DNA from: Nitrospirae bacterium 13_2_20CM_2_62_8
GTDB taxonomy: Bacteria; Nitrospirota; Nitrospiria; Nitrospirales; Nitrospiraceae
DNA: 47,159 bases
Reading direction: 5' to 3'
Assembly: GCA_001914955.1 (NCBI GenBank)
Contig: MNDM01000065.1
Location: 20,891-68,049, forward strand
Part shown: positions 7,348-16,304 of the stretch, piece after piece
How the letters are laid out: every line of letters starts with the position of its first letter
Position numbering within the stretch: the first letter of the stretch is position 1
Program-made: the position numbers and the translations under genes
The notes under the pieces: generated by a model
Database searches by the model: none
Told to the model about the DNA's origin: nothing
The model's input: only the letters and a program-made list of their open reading frames with translations

Positions 7348-8121
7348 ATGTCTGATGATCGGCTCATCATAGCAGGACGTGAATTCAAGTCCCGCCTGTG
7401 GGTCGGGACCGGCAAGTATAAGGATTTTGTCGAAACCAAGAAGGCCATCGACACCGCCGGAGCGGATGTCGTCACCGTGGCCGTTCGCCGGGTCAACATC
7501 ACCGACCGTTCAAAGGAGAACCTGCTCGACTATCTCGATCCGAAAAAGTACACGATTCTCCCGAACACCGCGGGCTGTTACACGGTCGAGGACGCCCTGC
7601 GGTATGCACGGCTGGCCCGTGCCGCGGGCATTTCCGATCTGGTCAAGCTGGAGGTGATCGGCGATGAGCGGACGCTGTTCCCGGACACGGCTGGGCTGAT
7701 CGAGGCGGCCAAGATTCTGGTGAAGGAAGGATTCATCGTGCTGCCCTATACGAACGATGACCCGGTGGTGGCCAAGAAGCTCGTCGACATCGGATGTCCG
7801 GCCGTGATGCCGTTGGCCGCCCCAATCGGTTCGGGTCTGGGCATCCGGAATCCGTATAATCTAAAAATCATTCTCGAAATGGTCAAGGTTCCGGTCATCG
7901 TGGATGCCGGGGTGGGCACGGCCTCGGACGCGACGCTGGCGATGGAGTACGGAGCGGATGCGGTCCTGATGAACACCGCCATTGCCGGGGCGCGGGACCC
8001 GATTGCGATGGCCGAGGCGATGAAGTATGCCGTGGAGGCCGGTCGATTAGCGTACAAGGCGGGGCGGATACCCAGGAAGCTCTATGCGACCGCCAGCAGT
8101 CCAATCGAGGGAATGCTCTAG
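7348..8121 (+). CDS. thiG: thiazole synthase ThiG
   Basis: ThiG condenses 1-deoxy-xylulose 5-phosphate, dehydroglycine and the ThiS thiocarboxylate into thiazole phosphate. The protein is 257 residues with a (beta/alpha)8 barrel: [15 protein letters not shown] at the start, the Schiff-base lysine in [11 protein letters not shown], and phosphate-binding [14 protein letters not shown] and [14 protein letters not shown] chose the ATG at 7348 because GGAG lies 6 nt upstream; an in-frame GTG at 7330 sits in the repeat array. Length and motifs are normal. Confidence 0.96.
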   Translation: MSDDRLIIAGREFKSRLWVGTGKYKDFVETKKAIDTAGADVVTVAVRRVNITDRSKENLLDYLDPKKYTILPNTAGCYTVEDALRYARLARAAGISDLVKLEVIGDERTLFPDTAGLIEAAKILVKEGFIVLPYTNDDPVVAKKLVDIGCPAVMPLAAPIGSGLGIRNPYNLKIILEMVKVPVIVDAGVGTASDATLAMEYGADAVLMNTAIAGARDPIAMAEAMKYAVEAGRLAYKAGRIPRKLYATASSPIEGML

Positions 8122-8129
8122 CGCTTCGC

Positions 8130-8220
8130 GAGGTTGAGGTCGAGGCTGAGGTAGAGGACGGAGTCTGAGATAAACCAGTTCCCCTTGTCTCATGCTCAAC
8201 CTCGACCTTAACCTCAACCT
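8130..8220. repeat. foldback tandem array, 6-nt unit, thiG-thiE gap
   Basis: Left arm 8130-8159 is five tandem hexamers of GAGGYY type (GAGGTT, GAGGTC, GAGGCT). Right arm 8195-8220 is four CTCAAC-type hexamers in reverse complement. 21 of 26 positions pair exactly. The loop is about 35 nt. The same hexamer recurs in the array after waaC at 41.86 kb, the only close motif match between distant loci apart from the 9-nt and AGTAATTG families. The right arm ends 8 nt before the thiE ATG. Confidence 0.88.
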
Positions 8221-8228
8221 TTCTCCCC

Positions 8229-8861
8229 ATGCCCCGCGTTGATTTTCCTCTGTACCTCGTCACCGACCGGAATCGAACTGGAGGGCGGCCGCTGGGTCCG
8301 CTTATTCGTCAGGCGTTGGGAGTGGGTCTGCGCGCGGTCCAGCTCAGGGAAAAAGACCTCGAGGCGCGTCGCTTACTCGGTCTTGCCGAGGAAGTTCTCC
8401 GTCTCACGCGCCAGCAAGGCGCGTCGTTGTTCATCAATGATCGCGTGGATCTGGCGATGGCCCTCGGCCTGGACGGAGTCCATCTGCGTGCCAACAGCCT
8501 TCCCGTGGCGGTCACGCGCCGGATGCTTGGTCCCGATCGGATGATCGGAGTCTCCGCGCATTCGACGGACGAGGTCATGCGGGCCGAGTCGGACGGAGCG
8601 GACTTCGCGGTCCTTGGGCCGGTGTACGAGACCGCTTCAAAACTGATGTTCGGGCCACCGATCGGGCTCCGTCCGCTCGAAGAGGCAAGCGGCCGGTGCC
8701 GGATGCCGGTGTTCGCGATCGGGGGCATCACGGCGTCGCGCGTGGGTGAGGTGAGGCGGGCCGGGGCGTTCGGCGTGGCCGTGGTCTCCTCGATCCTCTC
8801 CGCCGGAAGCGTCGAGTCCGCCACGCGCCAACTTCTCGACGCCCTCGCCGTGCCGCTGTAA
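8229..8861 (+). CDS. thiE: thiamine-phosphate synthase ThiE
   Basis: ThiE joins thiazole phosphate and hydroxymethylpyrimidine diphosphate to make thiamine phosphate. The protein is 210 residues: YLVTDRN at the start, RAVQLREKDLEAR (pyrophosphate-binding Arg and Lys), LFINDRVDLAMALGLDGVHLR, IGVSAHSTDE, FAVLGPVYETASK and the PVFAIGGIT phosphate loop. Complete by length and motifs. It sits downstream of thiG behind a repeat array. The GTTGACA promoter of the proteasome operon begins 20 nt after its stop. Confidence 0.95.
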   Translation: MPRVDFPLYLVTDRNRTGGRPLGPLIRQALGVGLRAVQLREKDLEARRLLGLAEEVLRLTRQQGASLFINDRVDLAMALGLDGVHLRANSLPVAVTRRMLGPDRMIGVSAHSTDEVMRAESDGADFAVLGPVYETASKLMFGPPIGLRPLEEASGRCRMPVFAIGGITASRVGEVRRAGAFGVAVVSSILSAGSVESATRQLLDALAVPL

Positions 8862-8880
8862 CCGGTTTGGTCGGCAACTG

Positions 8881-8911
8881 TTGACACCTAGTGGGAGGTC
8901 GGTGATAGAAT
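8881..8911 (+). promoter_or_regulatory. candidate promoter of the proteasome operon
   Basis: TTGACA at 8881-8886 and TAGAAT at 8906-8911, spacer 19 nt (slightly long), in the 110-bp gap before the ring ATPase gene. It would allow the proteasome genes to be expressed separately from thiSGE. No other feature is visible in this gap. Confidence 0.5.
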
Positions 8912-8971
8912 TCCGGCAGGCTGAGGCTCGGGTGTCCGCTCACGTTTCCGGGCGATCGGGGGAATCACGCG

Positions 8972-10741
8972 ATGGCCGAGTCGAAGAGGAGTCCGAGCCG
9001 ACTCAGCTCCTTCCGTGATTCGGTCAAGAAATTCACCGAACGGTTGTCAGACGGAGATTCGGGTCCCGTGAGAAAGAACGACGAGAATATGCGCGAGGCG
9101 GAGAAACTTCGTATCCAGATTCAGTCCATGGAAGAGGAACTCCGGCAGCTGCATCAGTCACGGTATCAACTGGAGCAGGCGTACAAGCAGAATGAAAAAC
9201 TGACCTCCACGCTGCAGGACGCCAAGGCACAGATTGAGGCGCTCCGTGCGGAAGTGGACAAGCTGACCGCTCCCCCGTCCACCTACGCGATTTTTTCCAG
9301 CTTGAACTCCGATGCGACGGCGAACGTGTATGTGTCTGGCCGCAAGATGAAGGTCAACATGCACCCCTCGATCAGGTCGAAAGAACTGAGAAAAGGACAA
9401 GAGGTGATCCTCAACGAGGCGTTCAACGTCATCGAGGCCCGCGGGTTCGACGGACAGGGTGAAGTGGTCCGCTTGAAAGACCTTCTCGAGGGGCGCCGCG
9501 CGCTCGTGACGCTTCATTTCGACGAGGAGAAGGTCGCGGAGCTGGGCGAGCCGTTGCTCGAAGAGCGGCTCAGCGTCGGGGATCATCTCCTCTACGACCC
9601 GCGGTCGGGATATGTCATCGAGAAGCTCCCGAAATCCGAGGCGGAGGAGCTGGTGCTGGAAGAAGTGCCCGACATCAGCTATGACCACATCGGAGGGCTT
9701 GAGAAGGAGATCGAGCAGGTCCGGGATGCGGTCGAGTTGCCGTTCCTTCACCCGCAGCTTTTCGCGGAACACAGGCTGAGCCCGCCGAAGGGGGTCCTGC
9801 TGTATGGGCCGCCCGGTTGCGGGAAGACATTGATCGCCAAGGCGGTGGCCAACTCGATCGCGAAGAAGCTGGGCCACCTCAGCGGCAAGGAAGTTCGCAG
9901 TTTTTTCCTGCATGTCAAGGGCCCCGAGTTGTTGAACAAATACGTGGGCGAGTCGGAGCGACAGGTGCGGGAAGTGTTCAAGAAAGCCAAGGAACGGGCG
10001 GCGGACGGCAACCCGGTCATCGTGTTCTTCGATGAGATGGACGCCCTGTTCCGAACTCGCGGCACCGGTATTTCCTCGGATGTCGAATCCACGATCGTCC
10101 CGCAATTCCTCTCGGAGATTGACGGGATGGAGAGCCTTCGCAACGTGATCGTCATCGGCGCCAGCAACCGGCAGGATCTCATCGATCCGGCCGTGCTCAG
10201 GGCCGGTCGGCTGGACGTGAAGATTAAGATCTCGCGGCCTGACGCGACGGCCGCACGGGACATCTTCTCCAAGTACGTCGTCCCGGACCTTCCGTTCGCG
10301 CCGGAGGAAGTGGAGCGTCATGCGGGGGACCGGAATACGCTGGTCGACCGTTTGATCGGGATGACCGTCGAGGCCATGTATGCGGCGAGTGACGAGAACA
10401 AATTCCTTGAAGTGACTTATGCGAACGGAGAAAAGGAGCTTCTCTATTTCAAGGATTTCGCCAGCGGCGCATTGATCGAGGGGATTGTCTCTCGGGCGAA
10501 GAAATACGCCATTAAACGGGTCATCGCGACCCAGGCGAAAGGCATCAAAGCCGATGATCTGCTCCGGGCGATCCGGGAAGAATTCAAGGAGCACGAGGAT
10601 TTGCCAAACACCACGAACCCGGACGACTGGGCAAAGATCGCGGGGAAAAAAGGCGAAAAGATCATTCATGTCCGGACCATTACGGCGGGTTCCACCGAGT
10701 CGAGGCGGATCGAGACGATCAGCACCGGCCATTATTTCTGA
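8972..10741 (+). CDS. mpa: proteasome-associated AAA ATPase (Mpa/ARC)
   Basis: This hexameric unfoldase recognises pupylated substrates and feeds them into the 20S core. The protein is 589 residues: a positively charged N-terminus, a coiled coil (about 35-95) that in homologs captures Pup, OB domains, and one AAA module with Walker A GPPGCGKT at 279-286, Walker B VIVFFDEMDAL and the sensor VIVIGASNRQDL. The C-terminus is GHYF, a hydrophobic-Tyr-X-like tail comparable to GQYL of mycobacterial Mpa, which docks into the alpha-ring pockets. First gene of the proteasome operon; dop follows after 56 bp. Confidence 0.95.
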   Translation: MAESKRSPSRLSSFRDSVKKFTERLSDGDSGPVRKNDENMREAEKLRIQIQSMEEELRQLHQSRYQLEQAYKQNEKLTSTLQDAKAQIEALRAEVDKLTAPPSTYAIFSSLNSDATANVYVSGRKMKVNMHPSIRSKELRKGQEVILNEAFNVIEARGFDGQGEVVRLKDLLEGRRALVTLHFDEEKVAELGEPLLEERLSVGDHLLYDPRSGYVIEKLPKSEAEELVLEEVPDISYDHIGGLEKEIEQVRDAVELPFLHPQLFAEHRLSPPKGVLLYGPPGCGKTLIAKAVANSIAKKLGHLSGKEVRSFFLHVKGPELLNKYVGESERQVREVFKKAKERAADGNPVIVFFDEMDALFRTRGTGISSDVESTIVPQFLSEIDGMESLRNVIVIGASNRQDLIDPAVLRAGRLDVKIKISRPDATAARDIFSKYVVPDLPFAPEEVERHAGDRNTLVDRLIGMTVEAMYAASDENKFLEVTYANGEKELLYFKDFASGALIEGIVSRAKKYAIKRVIATQAKGIKADDLLRAIREEFKEHEDLPNTTNPDDWAKIAGKKGEKIIHVRTITAGSTESRRIETISTGHYF

Positions 10742-10797
10742 GTTCAAGCCTTGGCCCCTTGCCATGTGAGCGCCGCGAGCATGATGGAGAGATCATT

Positions 10798-12273
10798 GTG
10801 CAACGCGTGATGGGAACAGAAACCGAGTTCGGCATTGCCGCTCGTGAAGCGGAGGCGCTCGATCCGGTCTCCAATTCGCTCCAGTTGATCGGCCACTATC
10901 CCGCGCTCCCATCCCCTCAGGCGATCTGGGACTATGAAAACGAGAATCCGCTGCTCGATATCCGGGGGTTTGAGGTGGAAGGCGAGCGGGAACGGCCGGG
11001 TCCCGAATACAACCGGCTGCTGAACAAGCTGCTCCCCAACGGCGGGCGGTTGTACGTCGACGGCGCGCATCCGGAATATGCCACGCCGGAATGCACCAAC
11101 CCGCGCGAGCTCATGGCCTTTGAGCGGGCCGGCGAACGCGTGCTGGCTGACTGCCTGCGGGCCCTGGCCCAAGCACGCGGCGGAGAAAAATTTCTTCTGT
11201 ATAAGAACAATACGGACGGGAAGGGAAACAGCTACGGATACCATGAGAATTATCTCCTTGCCCGCTCCGTTCCCTTTGACCAGATTGCCCGGATGCTGCT
11301 GCCGTTCCTGGTGACCCGGCAGATTTATGCAGGAGCCGGCAAGGTTGGCGCGGAAAACCAGACCGGGCCGACGGACTATCAGATTTCCCAGCGTGCCGAC
11401 TTCTTCGAGTGTCTAATTGATCTGAATACCATGGTGAAGCGGCCGATCATCAACACCCGAGATGAACCCCATGCCGACCCCGCCAAGTACCGACGACTCC
11501 ACGTCATCGTGGGCGATGCGAACATGGCCGAGTTGTCCACCTACCTGAAGCTCGGCACGACCGCCATCGTGCTGGAAATGCTCGAGGCCAGCGCCGAATT
11601 TCCGAACCTGGACCTGGAAGACCCGATTCGCGCCATCAAGGAGGTGTCGCGAGACCTGGATATGAAAGGGACGTTGAAGCTGGCCGACGGCCGTGTCACG
11701 TCCGCCATCGGGATTCAGCGTGCCTACCTCAAGACCGCGATGGACTTCTATGCCTGTCATGAGCTGACCCAGATCACCAAAGACGTCCTGGTGCGCTGGG
11801 AGGAGGCGCTGGACAAGCTTGAGCGGGACCCGATGTTGTTGGTGCGGGAGCTTGACTGGGTGGCCAAGCGGCAGATGATCCGCTCCTACATGGAGCGGAG
11901 AGGATGCGGCTGGAATGATCCTCGGGTGTTGCTGCTCGATCTCCAATACCACGACGTCCGTCCCGAGCGGGGCTTGTACTACACGCTGGAGCGCAGCAAC
12001 TTGGTCGACCGGCTGCTCCAGGACAGTGAGATTGCGGAAGCGGAGCACAAGGCTCCGGCGAATACGCGGGCCTATTTCCGTGGAAACTGTCTCAAGAAAT
12101 TTCCACGCGAAGTGTACGCCGCGAGCTGGACGTCGGTCCTGTTCGACGTGGGGAATACCACGATCAAGAAGATCCCGTTGATGGAGCCACTGCGCGGGAC
12201 TGAGTCTCTCACACGCGAGCTTCTGGAGGGATCCGACTCGGCGGAATCGTTGCTTGCCAAGCTGACTGCCTGA
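10798..12273 (+). CDS. dop: Pup deamidase/depupylase Dop
   Basis: Dop belongs to the carboxylate-amine ligase fold. It deamidates Pup ending in Gln and cleaves Pup from substrates. I chose the GTG at 10798 behind GGAGAG, giving MQRVMGTETEFGIA, which matches the usual Dop N-terminus. Motifs: the WDYENENPLLDIRGF Dop loop region, the catalytic Asp in LYVDGAHPEYATPEC, YKNNTDGKGNSYGYHENYL, and IINTRDEPHADP...RLHVIVGDAN. 491 residues, normal for the family. It is paralogous to PafA in the same operon; the Dop-specific loop separates the two. Confidence 0.93.
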   Translation: MQRVMGTETEFGIAAREAEALDPVSNSLQLIGHYPALPSPQAIWDYENENPLLDIRGFEVEGERERPGPEYNRLLNKLLPNGGRLYVDGAHPEYATPECTNPRELMAFERAGERVLADCLRALAQARGGEKFLLYKNNTDGKGNSYGYHENYLLARSVPFDQIARMLLPFLVTRQIYAGAGKVGAENQTGPTDYQISQRADFFECLIDLNTMVKRPIINTRDEPHADPAKYRRLHVIVGDANMAELSTYLKLGTTAIVLEMLEASAEFPNLDLEDPIRAIKEVSRDLDMKGTLKLADGRVTSAIGIQRAYLKTAMDFYACHELTQITKDVLVRWEEALDKLERDPMLLVRELDWVAKRQMIRSYMERRGCGWNDPRVLLLDLQYHDVRPERGLYYTLERSNLVDRLLQDSEIAEAEHKAPANTRAYFRGNCLKKFPREVYAASWTSVLFDVGNTTIKKIPLMEPLRGTESLTRELLEGSDSAESLLAKLTA

Positions 12274-12350
12274 CGCCTTCCACCCGAGCCGGCACACCCC
12301 TGCACGAGCTGGGACCTGACTACGAGCCGAATCGAGAGGAGACGAGAGAC

Positions 12351-13172
12351 GTGCCGCTGTTCCCGGACGACTACGGCTCAAGTTTTTTTGACTATCTCGC
12401 TCAGCAGCGCCCGGATCTGGTTCCGGGTGGTCATGGACTGATCCATCCGCCATCCCAGCCTGCCCTTGAAGAGAGCCGCGGGCTCTCCCTCCCTCCGATT
12501 ACGCACGGCACGACGGTGTTGGCGCTCAAGTATCAGGGGGGAGTCGTGGTCGCCGGCGACCGGCGGGCGACCGAAGGGTTTCAGATCGCGGGCCGGCGCC
12601 TCGATAAGGTATTCACCATCGATGATCATTCGGCGATCGCGATCGCAGGCGCCGCCGGGCCCTGCATCGAGATGGCCAAGCTGTTTCAGACCGAACTCGA
12701 GCACTATGAGAAGCTGGAAGGAGTGCAGCTCTCTTGTGAAGGCAAAGCGAACAAGCTCGGCCAGATGGTGAAGGCCAATCTCCCGATGGTCTTCCAGGGA
12801 CTGGTCGTGGTCCCGATCTACGTGGGGTATGATCTCAAACGTGCCGAGGGACGGATCTTCAAGTATGACATCACGGGTGGACGGTACGAGGAATCGGACT
12901 ATCATTCCATCGGTTCCGGTGGGAAGGACGCGCGGAATACGATGCGGGAACATTTCCGGAAGCATCTGCCGGAGGATGAGGCGCTCAGGGTCGGCTTGCT
13001 GGCGCTGTATAACGCCGCCGAGGAGGATATCGGGACCGGAGGACCGGATATGGTGCGCGGGATCTATCCGACCGCCAAACTGGTCACCGCCGGGGGCATC
13101 ACGGACGTGGAGGACCAGCGCATCGGGATGGTCTACGCGGCGCTGATCGAGGGACGCAAGAGAGAGGTCTAG
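12351..13172 (+). CDS. prcB: proteasome beta subunit PrcB
   Basis: The catalytic subunit of the 20S proteasome, an N-terminal nucleophile hydrolase. The protein is 273 residues, with a 53-residue propeptide that should be removed autocatalytically at HG|TTVLAL to expose Thr54. The mature part has GGVVVAGDRRATEG, the active-site Lys in RRLDKVFTID, and SIGSGG. GTG start behind GAGGAG. The 77-bp gap before it holds no reading frame long enough for Pup. prcA begins 2 bp after the stop. Confidence 0.95.
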   Translation: MPLFPDDYGSSFFDYLAQQRPDLVPGGHGLIHPPSQPALEESRGLSLPPITHGTTVLALKYQGGVVVAGDRRATEGFQIAGRRLDKVFTIDDHSAIAIAGAAGPCIEMAKLFQTELEHYEKLEGVQLSCEGKANKLGQMVKANLPMVFQGLVVVPIYVGYDLKRAEGRIFKYDITGGRYEESDYHSIGSGGKDARNTMREHFRKHLPEDEALRVGLLALYNAAEEDIGTGGPDMVRGIYPTAKLVTAGGITDVEDQRIGMVYAALIEGRKREV

Positions 13173-13174
13173 GC

Positions 13175-13858
13175 ATGCCGTTACCCTACTATGTCTCGCC
13201 TGAGCAGATGATGCAGGACAAGGCGGAGTATGCCAAGAAGGGCATCGCGAAGGGACGGTCCATCATCGCCATGGAATACGAGGACGGAGTCTTGCTGGTC
13301 GCCGATAACCCCAGCGCCTCCCTGTACAAGATTTCCGAGATTTACGACAGCATCGCCTTCTCCGGCGCCGGCAAGTACAGCGAGTTCGAGAACCTGCGCA
13401 AGGCGGGCATCCGCCATGCGGACTTGAAAGGGTTCATGTACAGCCGCGAAGACGTCACGGCCAGGTCCCTCGCCAACGGCTACTCGCAGAGCGTCGGGAC
13501 GATCTTCAGCCAGGAGCTCAAGCCGCTGGAGGTGGAGATTCTGGTCGCGCAGGTCGGAGACCAAGGACACCCGAACGAGATGTATCGCATCTCATTCGAT
13601 GGAAGCATTTTTGATGAGCGGGGCTTCACCGCGATCGGGGGTCGCGCGGAAGCCTTGCTCGTCTTTCTCAAGGAGCGGTATAAGGGCGCGCCCCCGACCT
13701 TGAAGGCGGCGCTCACGCTCTGCGTGGCGGCGTTGGAGAGCGTGACGAACCAGAAGCTCCCGATCGAGGGACTCGAGGTCGCCGCATTGGATCGAACTCG
13801 CCCGGGCCGCAAGTTCCGTCGAATCCCGCCTGCCGAATCTCGCCAGATCCTTGCCTGA
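13175..13858 (+). CDS. prcA: proteasome alpha subunit PrcA
   Basis: Non-catalytic outer-ring subunit of the 20S core; its N-termini gate the chamber and its pockets accept the ATPase C-terminal tail. The protein is 227 residues: YYVSPEQMMQDKAEYAKKGIAKGRSIIAMEYEDGVLLVADN matches the alpha-type N-terminal helix and first strands, with no exposed N-terminal Thr. The middle has GKYSEFENLRKAG and a typical alpha-subunit core. It overlaps nothing but is tightly spaced to prcB, as expected for stoichiometric production. Confidence 0.95.
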   Translation: MPLPYYVSPEQMMQDKAEYAKKGIAKGRSIIAMEYEDGVLLVADNPSASLYKISEIYDSIAFSGAGKYSEFENLRKAGIRHADLKGFMYSREDVTARSLANGYSQSVGTIFSQELKPLEVEILVAQVGDQGHPNEMYRISFDGSIFDERGFTAIGGRAEALLVFLKERYKGAPPTLKAALTLCVAALESVTNQKLPIEGLEVAALDRTRPGRKFRRIPPAESRQILA

Positions 13859-13860
13859 TA

Positions 13861-13889
13861 TTGAAGAACCCCGCTCTGGAGTGTATGCT
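13861..13889 (+). promoter_or_regulatory. candidate internal promoter before pafA
   Basis: TTGAAG at 13861-13866 and TATGCT at 13884-13889, spacer 17 nt, directly after the prcA stop. It could give pafA and the downstream M23 and Slp genes their own transcript. Moderate support from sequence only. Confidence 0.45.
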
Positions 13890-13924
13890 GAGGGTGTGGT
13901 CCGAGCCGCATCCGTGGCTGCCGT

Positions 13925-15301
13925 ATGAAACAGCGAATCTTCGGTCTAGAGAATGAGTATGGCCTGATCTTCTCGCCCAACGGGCGCATCTATCTCCCGA
14001 TGGAGAAGGTCCTCGGGTACATCTTCGAGGGCCTCATCCCCAACAGCTGGCCCTCGAACGCCTTCCTGATCAACGGTGCCCGGTTTTACCAGGACACGGG
14101 CTGCCACCCGGAGTATTCGACGCCCGAGTGCGACAACATTCTGGATCTCGTCGTTCATGACAAAGCCGGGGAGCGCTTGCTGGAGGCCTGTCTTCCCGCC
14201 GCGGAGGAGCGTCTCAGGGAAGAGGGACTCTCGGGAGAGATCTACATCTTCAAGAACAACACCGACTCGCTCGGCAATACCTACGGCTGCCACGAAAATT
14301 ACTTGATGCGCCGGGATGTAGATTTCTGGAAGGTGACCGAGCAGCTCATTCCGTTCTTCGTGACGCGCCAGATCTACTCCGGATCAGGTAAGGTCCTGAA
14401 GGTCTCGGGCAAGCCGCAGTATTTCATTTCCCAACGGGCCCAACACATCCACGAAAAGACCTCCTCGTCGACCACGTCCTCTCGAAGCATCATCAACACG
14501 AGGGATGAGCCTCACGCCGACGCCGAGAAGTACCGCCGGCTCCACATCATCGTCGGCGATTCGAACATGTCCGAATACGCCACCTACCTCAAGGTGGGAA
14601 TCGCCGCGCTGGTCCTCTCCATGATTGAGGACGGGTACACGGTCGTCGGCATCGAGCTGGAGGACCCGGTGAAAGCGATCCGGGAAATCTCTCGCGATCC
14701 GACGTTGAAAAAAAAGGTGAAGCTGGACGACGGCAGGCAGATGAGCGCCATCGAGATTCAGCGGACGTATCTGGATCGGGCACAGGAGTACCTCAGCGAG
14801 CAGCCGCACGACCCGATCCTGGAGGATGTGCTGGTCAGATGGGGCAGCATGCTGGACCGTCTCGAAGAGGACCCGATGCAGTTGTTCCGCGAGATCGATT
14901 GGGTGGGCAAGAAGCTGCTGATCCAGTCGTTCGTGGACAAGAAGGGGTGCGGGTGGGACGATCCGAGAGTCTTTCTGATGGATCTCCAGTATCATGACGT
15001 CAAACGGACGCGGGGCCTGTATTATTTGATGGAGTCGCGCGAGATGACCGAGAGGATCGTGGATGAGGAGGCCGTGCAGCGCGCGATGTCGGTGCCGCCG
15101 CAGACGACCCGGGCCAAAGTGCGCGGAGACTTTATCCGGTTCGCCAGGGCGAAGAACCGGTCGTACACAGTGGACTGGACCTACCTGAAGCTGAACGGGT
15201 ACTGGGAAGAGACGATCCTGTGCATGGATCCATTCAGCGCGATCAACCGGCGAGTGGAAGAGTTGGTCTCGCAAGTGGCCGGCCTGCGGTTCTACCGATG
15301 A
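13925..15301 (+). CDS. pafA: Pup-protein ligase PafA
   Basis: PafA attaches the C-terminal Glu of Pup to substrate lysines with ATP. The protein is 458 residues: MKQRIFGLENEYGLIF start, catalytic Asp in ARFYQDTGCHPEYSTPEC, FKNNTDSLGNTYGCHENYL, SQRAQHI and SIINTRDEPHADAEKYRRLH. It lacks the Dop loop, which distinguishes it from the gene at 10.8 kb. Complete length. Its TGA overlaps the ATG of an M23 peptidase gene (ATGA), so the two are probably translated together. No pup gene is adjacent. Confidence 0.94.
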   Translation: MKQRIFGLENEYGLIFSPNGRIYLPMEKVLGYIFEGLIPNSWPSNAFLINGARFYQDTGCHPEYSTPECDNILDLVVHDKAGERLLEACLPAAEERLREEGLSGEIYIFKNNTDSLGNTYGCHENYLMRRDVDFWKVTEQLIPFFVTRQIYSGSGKVLKVSGKPQYFISQRAQHIHEKTSSSTTSSRSIINTRDEPHADAEKYRRLHIIVGDSNMSEYATYLKVGIAALVLSMIEDGYTVVGIELEDPVKAIREISRDPTLKKKVKLDDGRQMSAIEIQRTYLDRAQEYLSEQPHDPILEDVLVRWGSMLDRLEEDPMQLFREIDWVGKKLLIQSFVDKKGCGWDDPRVFLMDLQYHDVKRTRGLYYLMESREMTERIVDEEAVQRAMSVPPQTTRAKVRGDFIRFARAKNRSYTVDWTYLKLNGYWEETILCMDPFSAINRRVEELVSQVAGLRFYR

Positions 15302-16236
15302 GGATCCACCCCGTCGACCGAGCAAGAGCGACGAAGAATCGACCCGATCTGGTGGCGATTATGGCGGTCGTGCTCTTCGCCAGCGTCTTTCCGGTCAATC
15401 TCCTGCCCAGCGCTCCCAATGAGCACCGAGGGACCGACGGGCAGTTGAGCGGCAAGCAGGGTCAGGTGTTGCTGGTGACGGTTCCAGCCGACGGACGCGC
15501 GACCGAGGTGGTCGGGCAGTTTCTCGGCCGGCGAGTTCTGTTCTTTGGCGGTACCGTGTCAGGCTATGTGGGGCTGCTGGGCATCGACATGCAGGATGCG
15601 CCCGGCACACATGAGCTCGCGGTCGAGGTGAGACATCCTGAGGGGCCACGCCGGTTGAGCTACAACGTGCTGGTGATGAAAGAAAAGTACCCGCTTCAGC
15701 ACCTCACCCTGCCGAAGGGGATGGTGGATCTGAATGAAGACAATCTGGTCCGAGTCAAGGCCGAACAGGAACAGGTGCGAACCATGTTGGACGCAGTGTC
15801 CCGGGATCGATTCTGGAACGGACGATTTATCGAGCCGGTGAGCGGGCAGGTGGCGGGCGCATTCGGCCGGGTACGGATCATCAACGGCCAGTCACGAAGC
15901 CCTCACAACGGAGAGGATATCACCGCCCCCATCGGGACCGCGGTCGTGGCGGCGAACGACGGGATCGCCCGGTTGACGGTGGAGCATTTTTTTTCCGGCA
16001 AAGCGGTGTACGTGGATCATGGCCTCGGCCTCTACTCCATGTATTTCCACCTGTCTGAGGCGACGGTGCAGGACGGGGAGGCGGTCAAGCGCGGTCAGGT
16101 GATCGGCAGGGTGGGCGAGTCCGGTCGGGCCACCGGCCCCCACCTCCATTGGGGCGTTCGTCTCAACGGGGCGCGCGTGGACCCCTATTCCCTCGTCAAG
16201 CTGCCGCTGGACAGTCTCACGACCGCCACACGGTAG
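15298..16236 (+). CDS. M23 family peptidoglycan endopeptidase, catalytically intact
   Basis: A 312-residue envelope protein: N-terminal signal or anchor (AIMAVVLFASVFPVNLLPSA), a beta-rich domain (about 50-150) typical of the M23 N-terminal region, then a LytM domain. The zinc ligands are present: H and D in PHNGEDITAP and the HLHWG motif, with YFHLS between. It should cut peptide cross-links of peptidoglycan. The ATG overlaps the pafA stop (ATGA), an unusual partnership. A putative lipoprotein gene follows. Contrast with the EnvC protein at 3.8 kb, whose site is degenerate. Confidence 0.88.
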   Translation: MRIHPVDRARATKNRPDLVAIMAVVLFASVFPVNLLPSAPNEHRGTDGQLSGKQGQVLLVTVPADGRATEVVGQFLGRRVLFFGGTVSGYVGLLGIDMQDAPGTHELAVEVRHPEGPRRLSYNVLVMKEKYPLQHLTLPKGMVDLNEDNLVRVKAEQEQVRTMLDAVSRDRFWNGRFIEPVSGQVAGAFGRVRIINGQSRSPHNGEDITAPIGTAVVAANDGIARLTVEHFFSGKAVYVDHGLGLYSMYFHLSEATVQDGEAVKRGQVIGRVGESGRATGPHLHWGVRLNGARVDPYSLVKLPLDSLTTATR

Positions 16237-16304
16237 CAGGAGCGGGCGCGGGAAGCACGCTCGTCCTCTGCGAAGTCGTCCAGCGAGACAAGGAGCATAC
16301 CCAC

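Noticed and set aside
9158-10765. 535-codon open frame on the minus strand across the proteasome ATPase gene
   Set aside because: It is an antisense shadow of the ATPase gene. Composition is Arg/His/Leu-rich without domains, and the plus strand has complete AAA motifs. Similar long antisense frames at 3450-4346, 10744-12453, 14384-15325, 20169-21500 and 42997-44439 are rejected for the same reason.
12274-12350. Pup gene between dop and prcB
   Set aside because: Only 77 bp; no frame gives a small Gln/Glu-rich protein with a Pup or UBact tail. The PrcB N-terminus is a normal propeptide.
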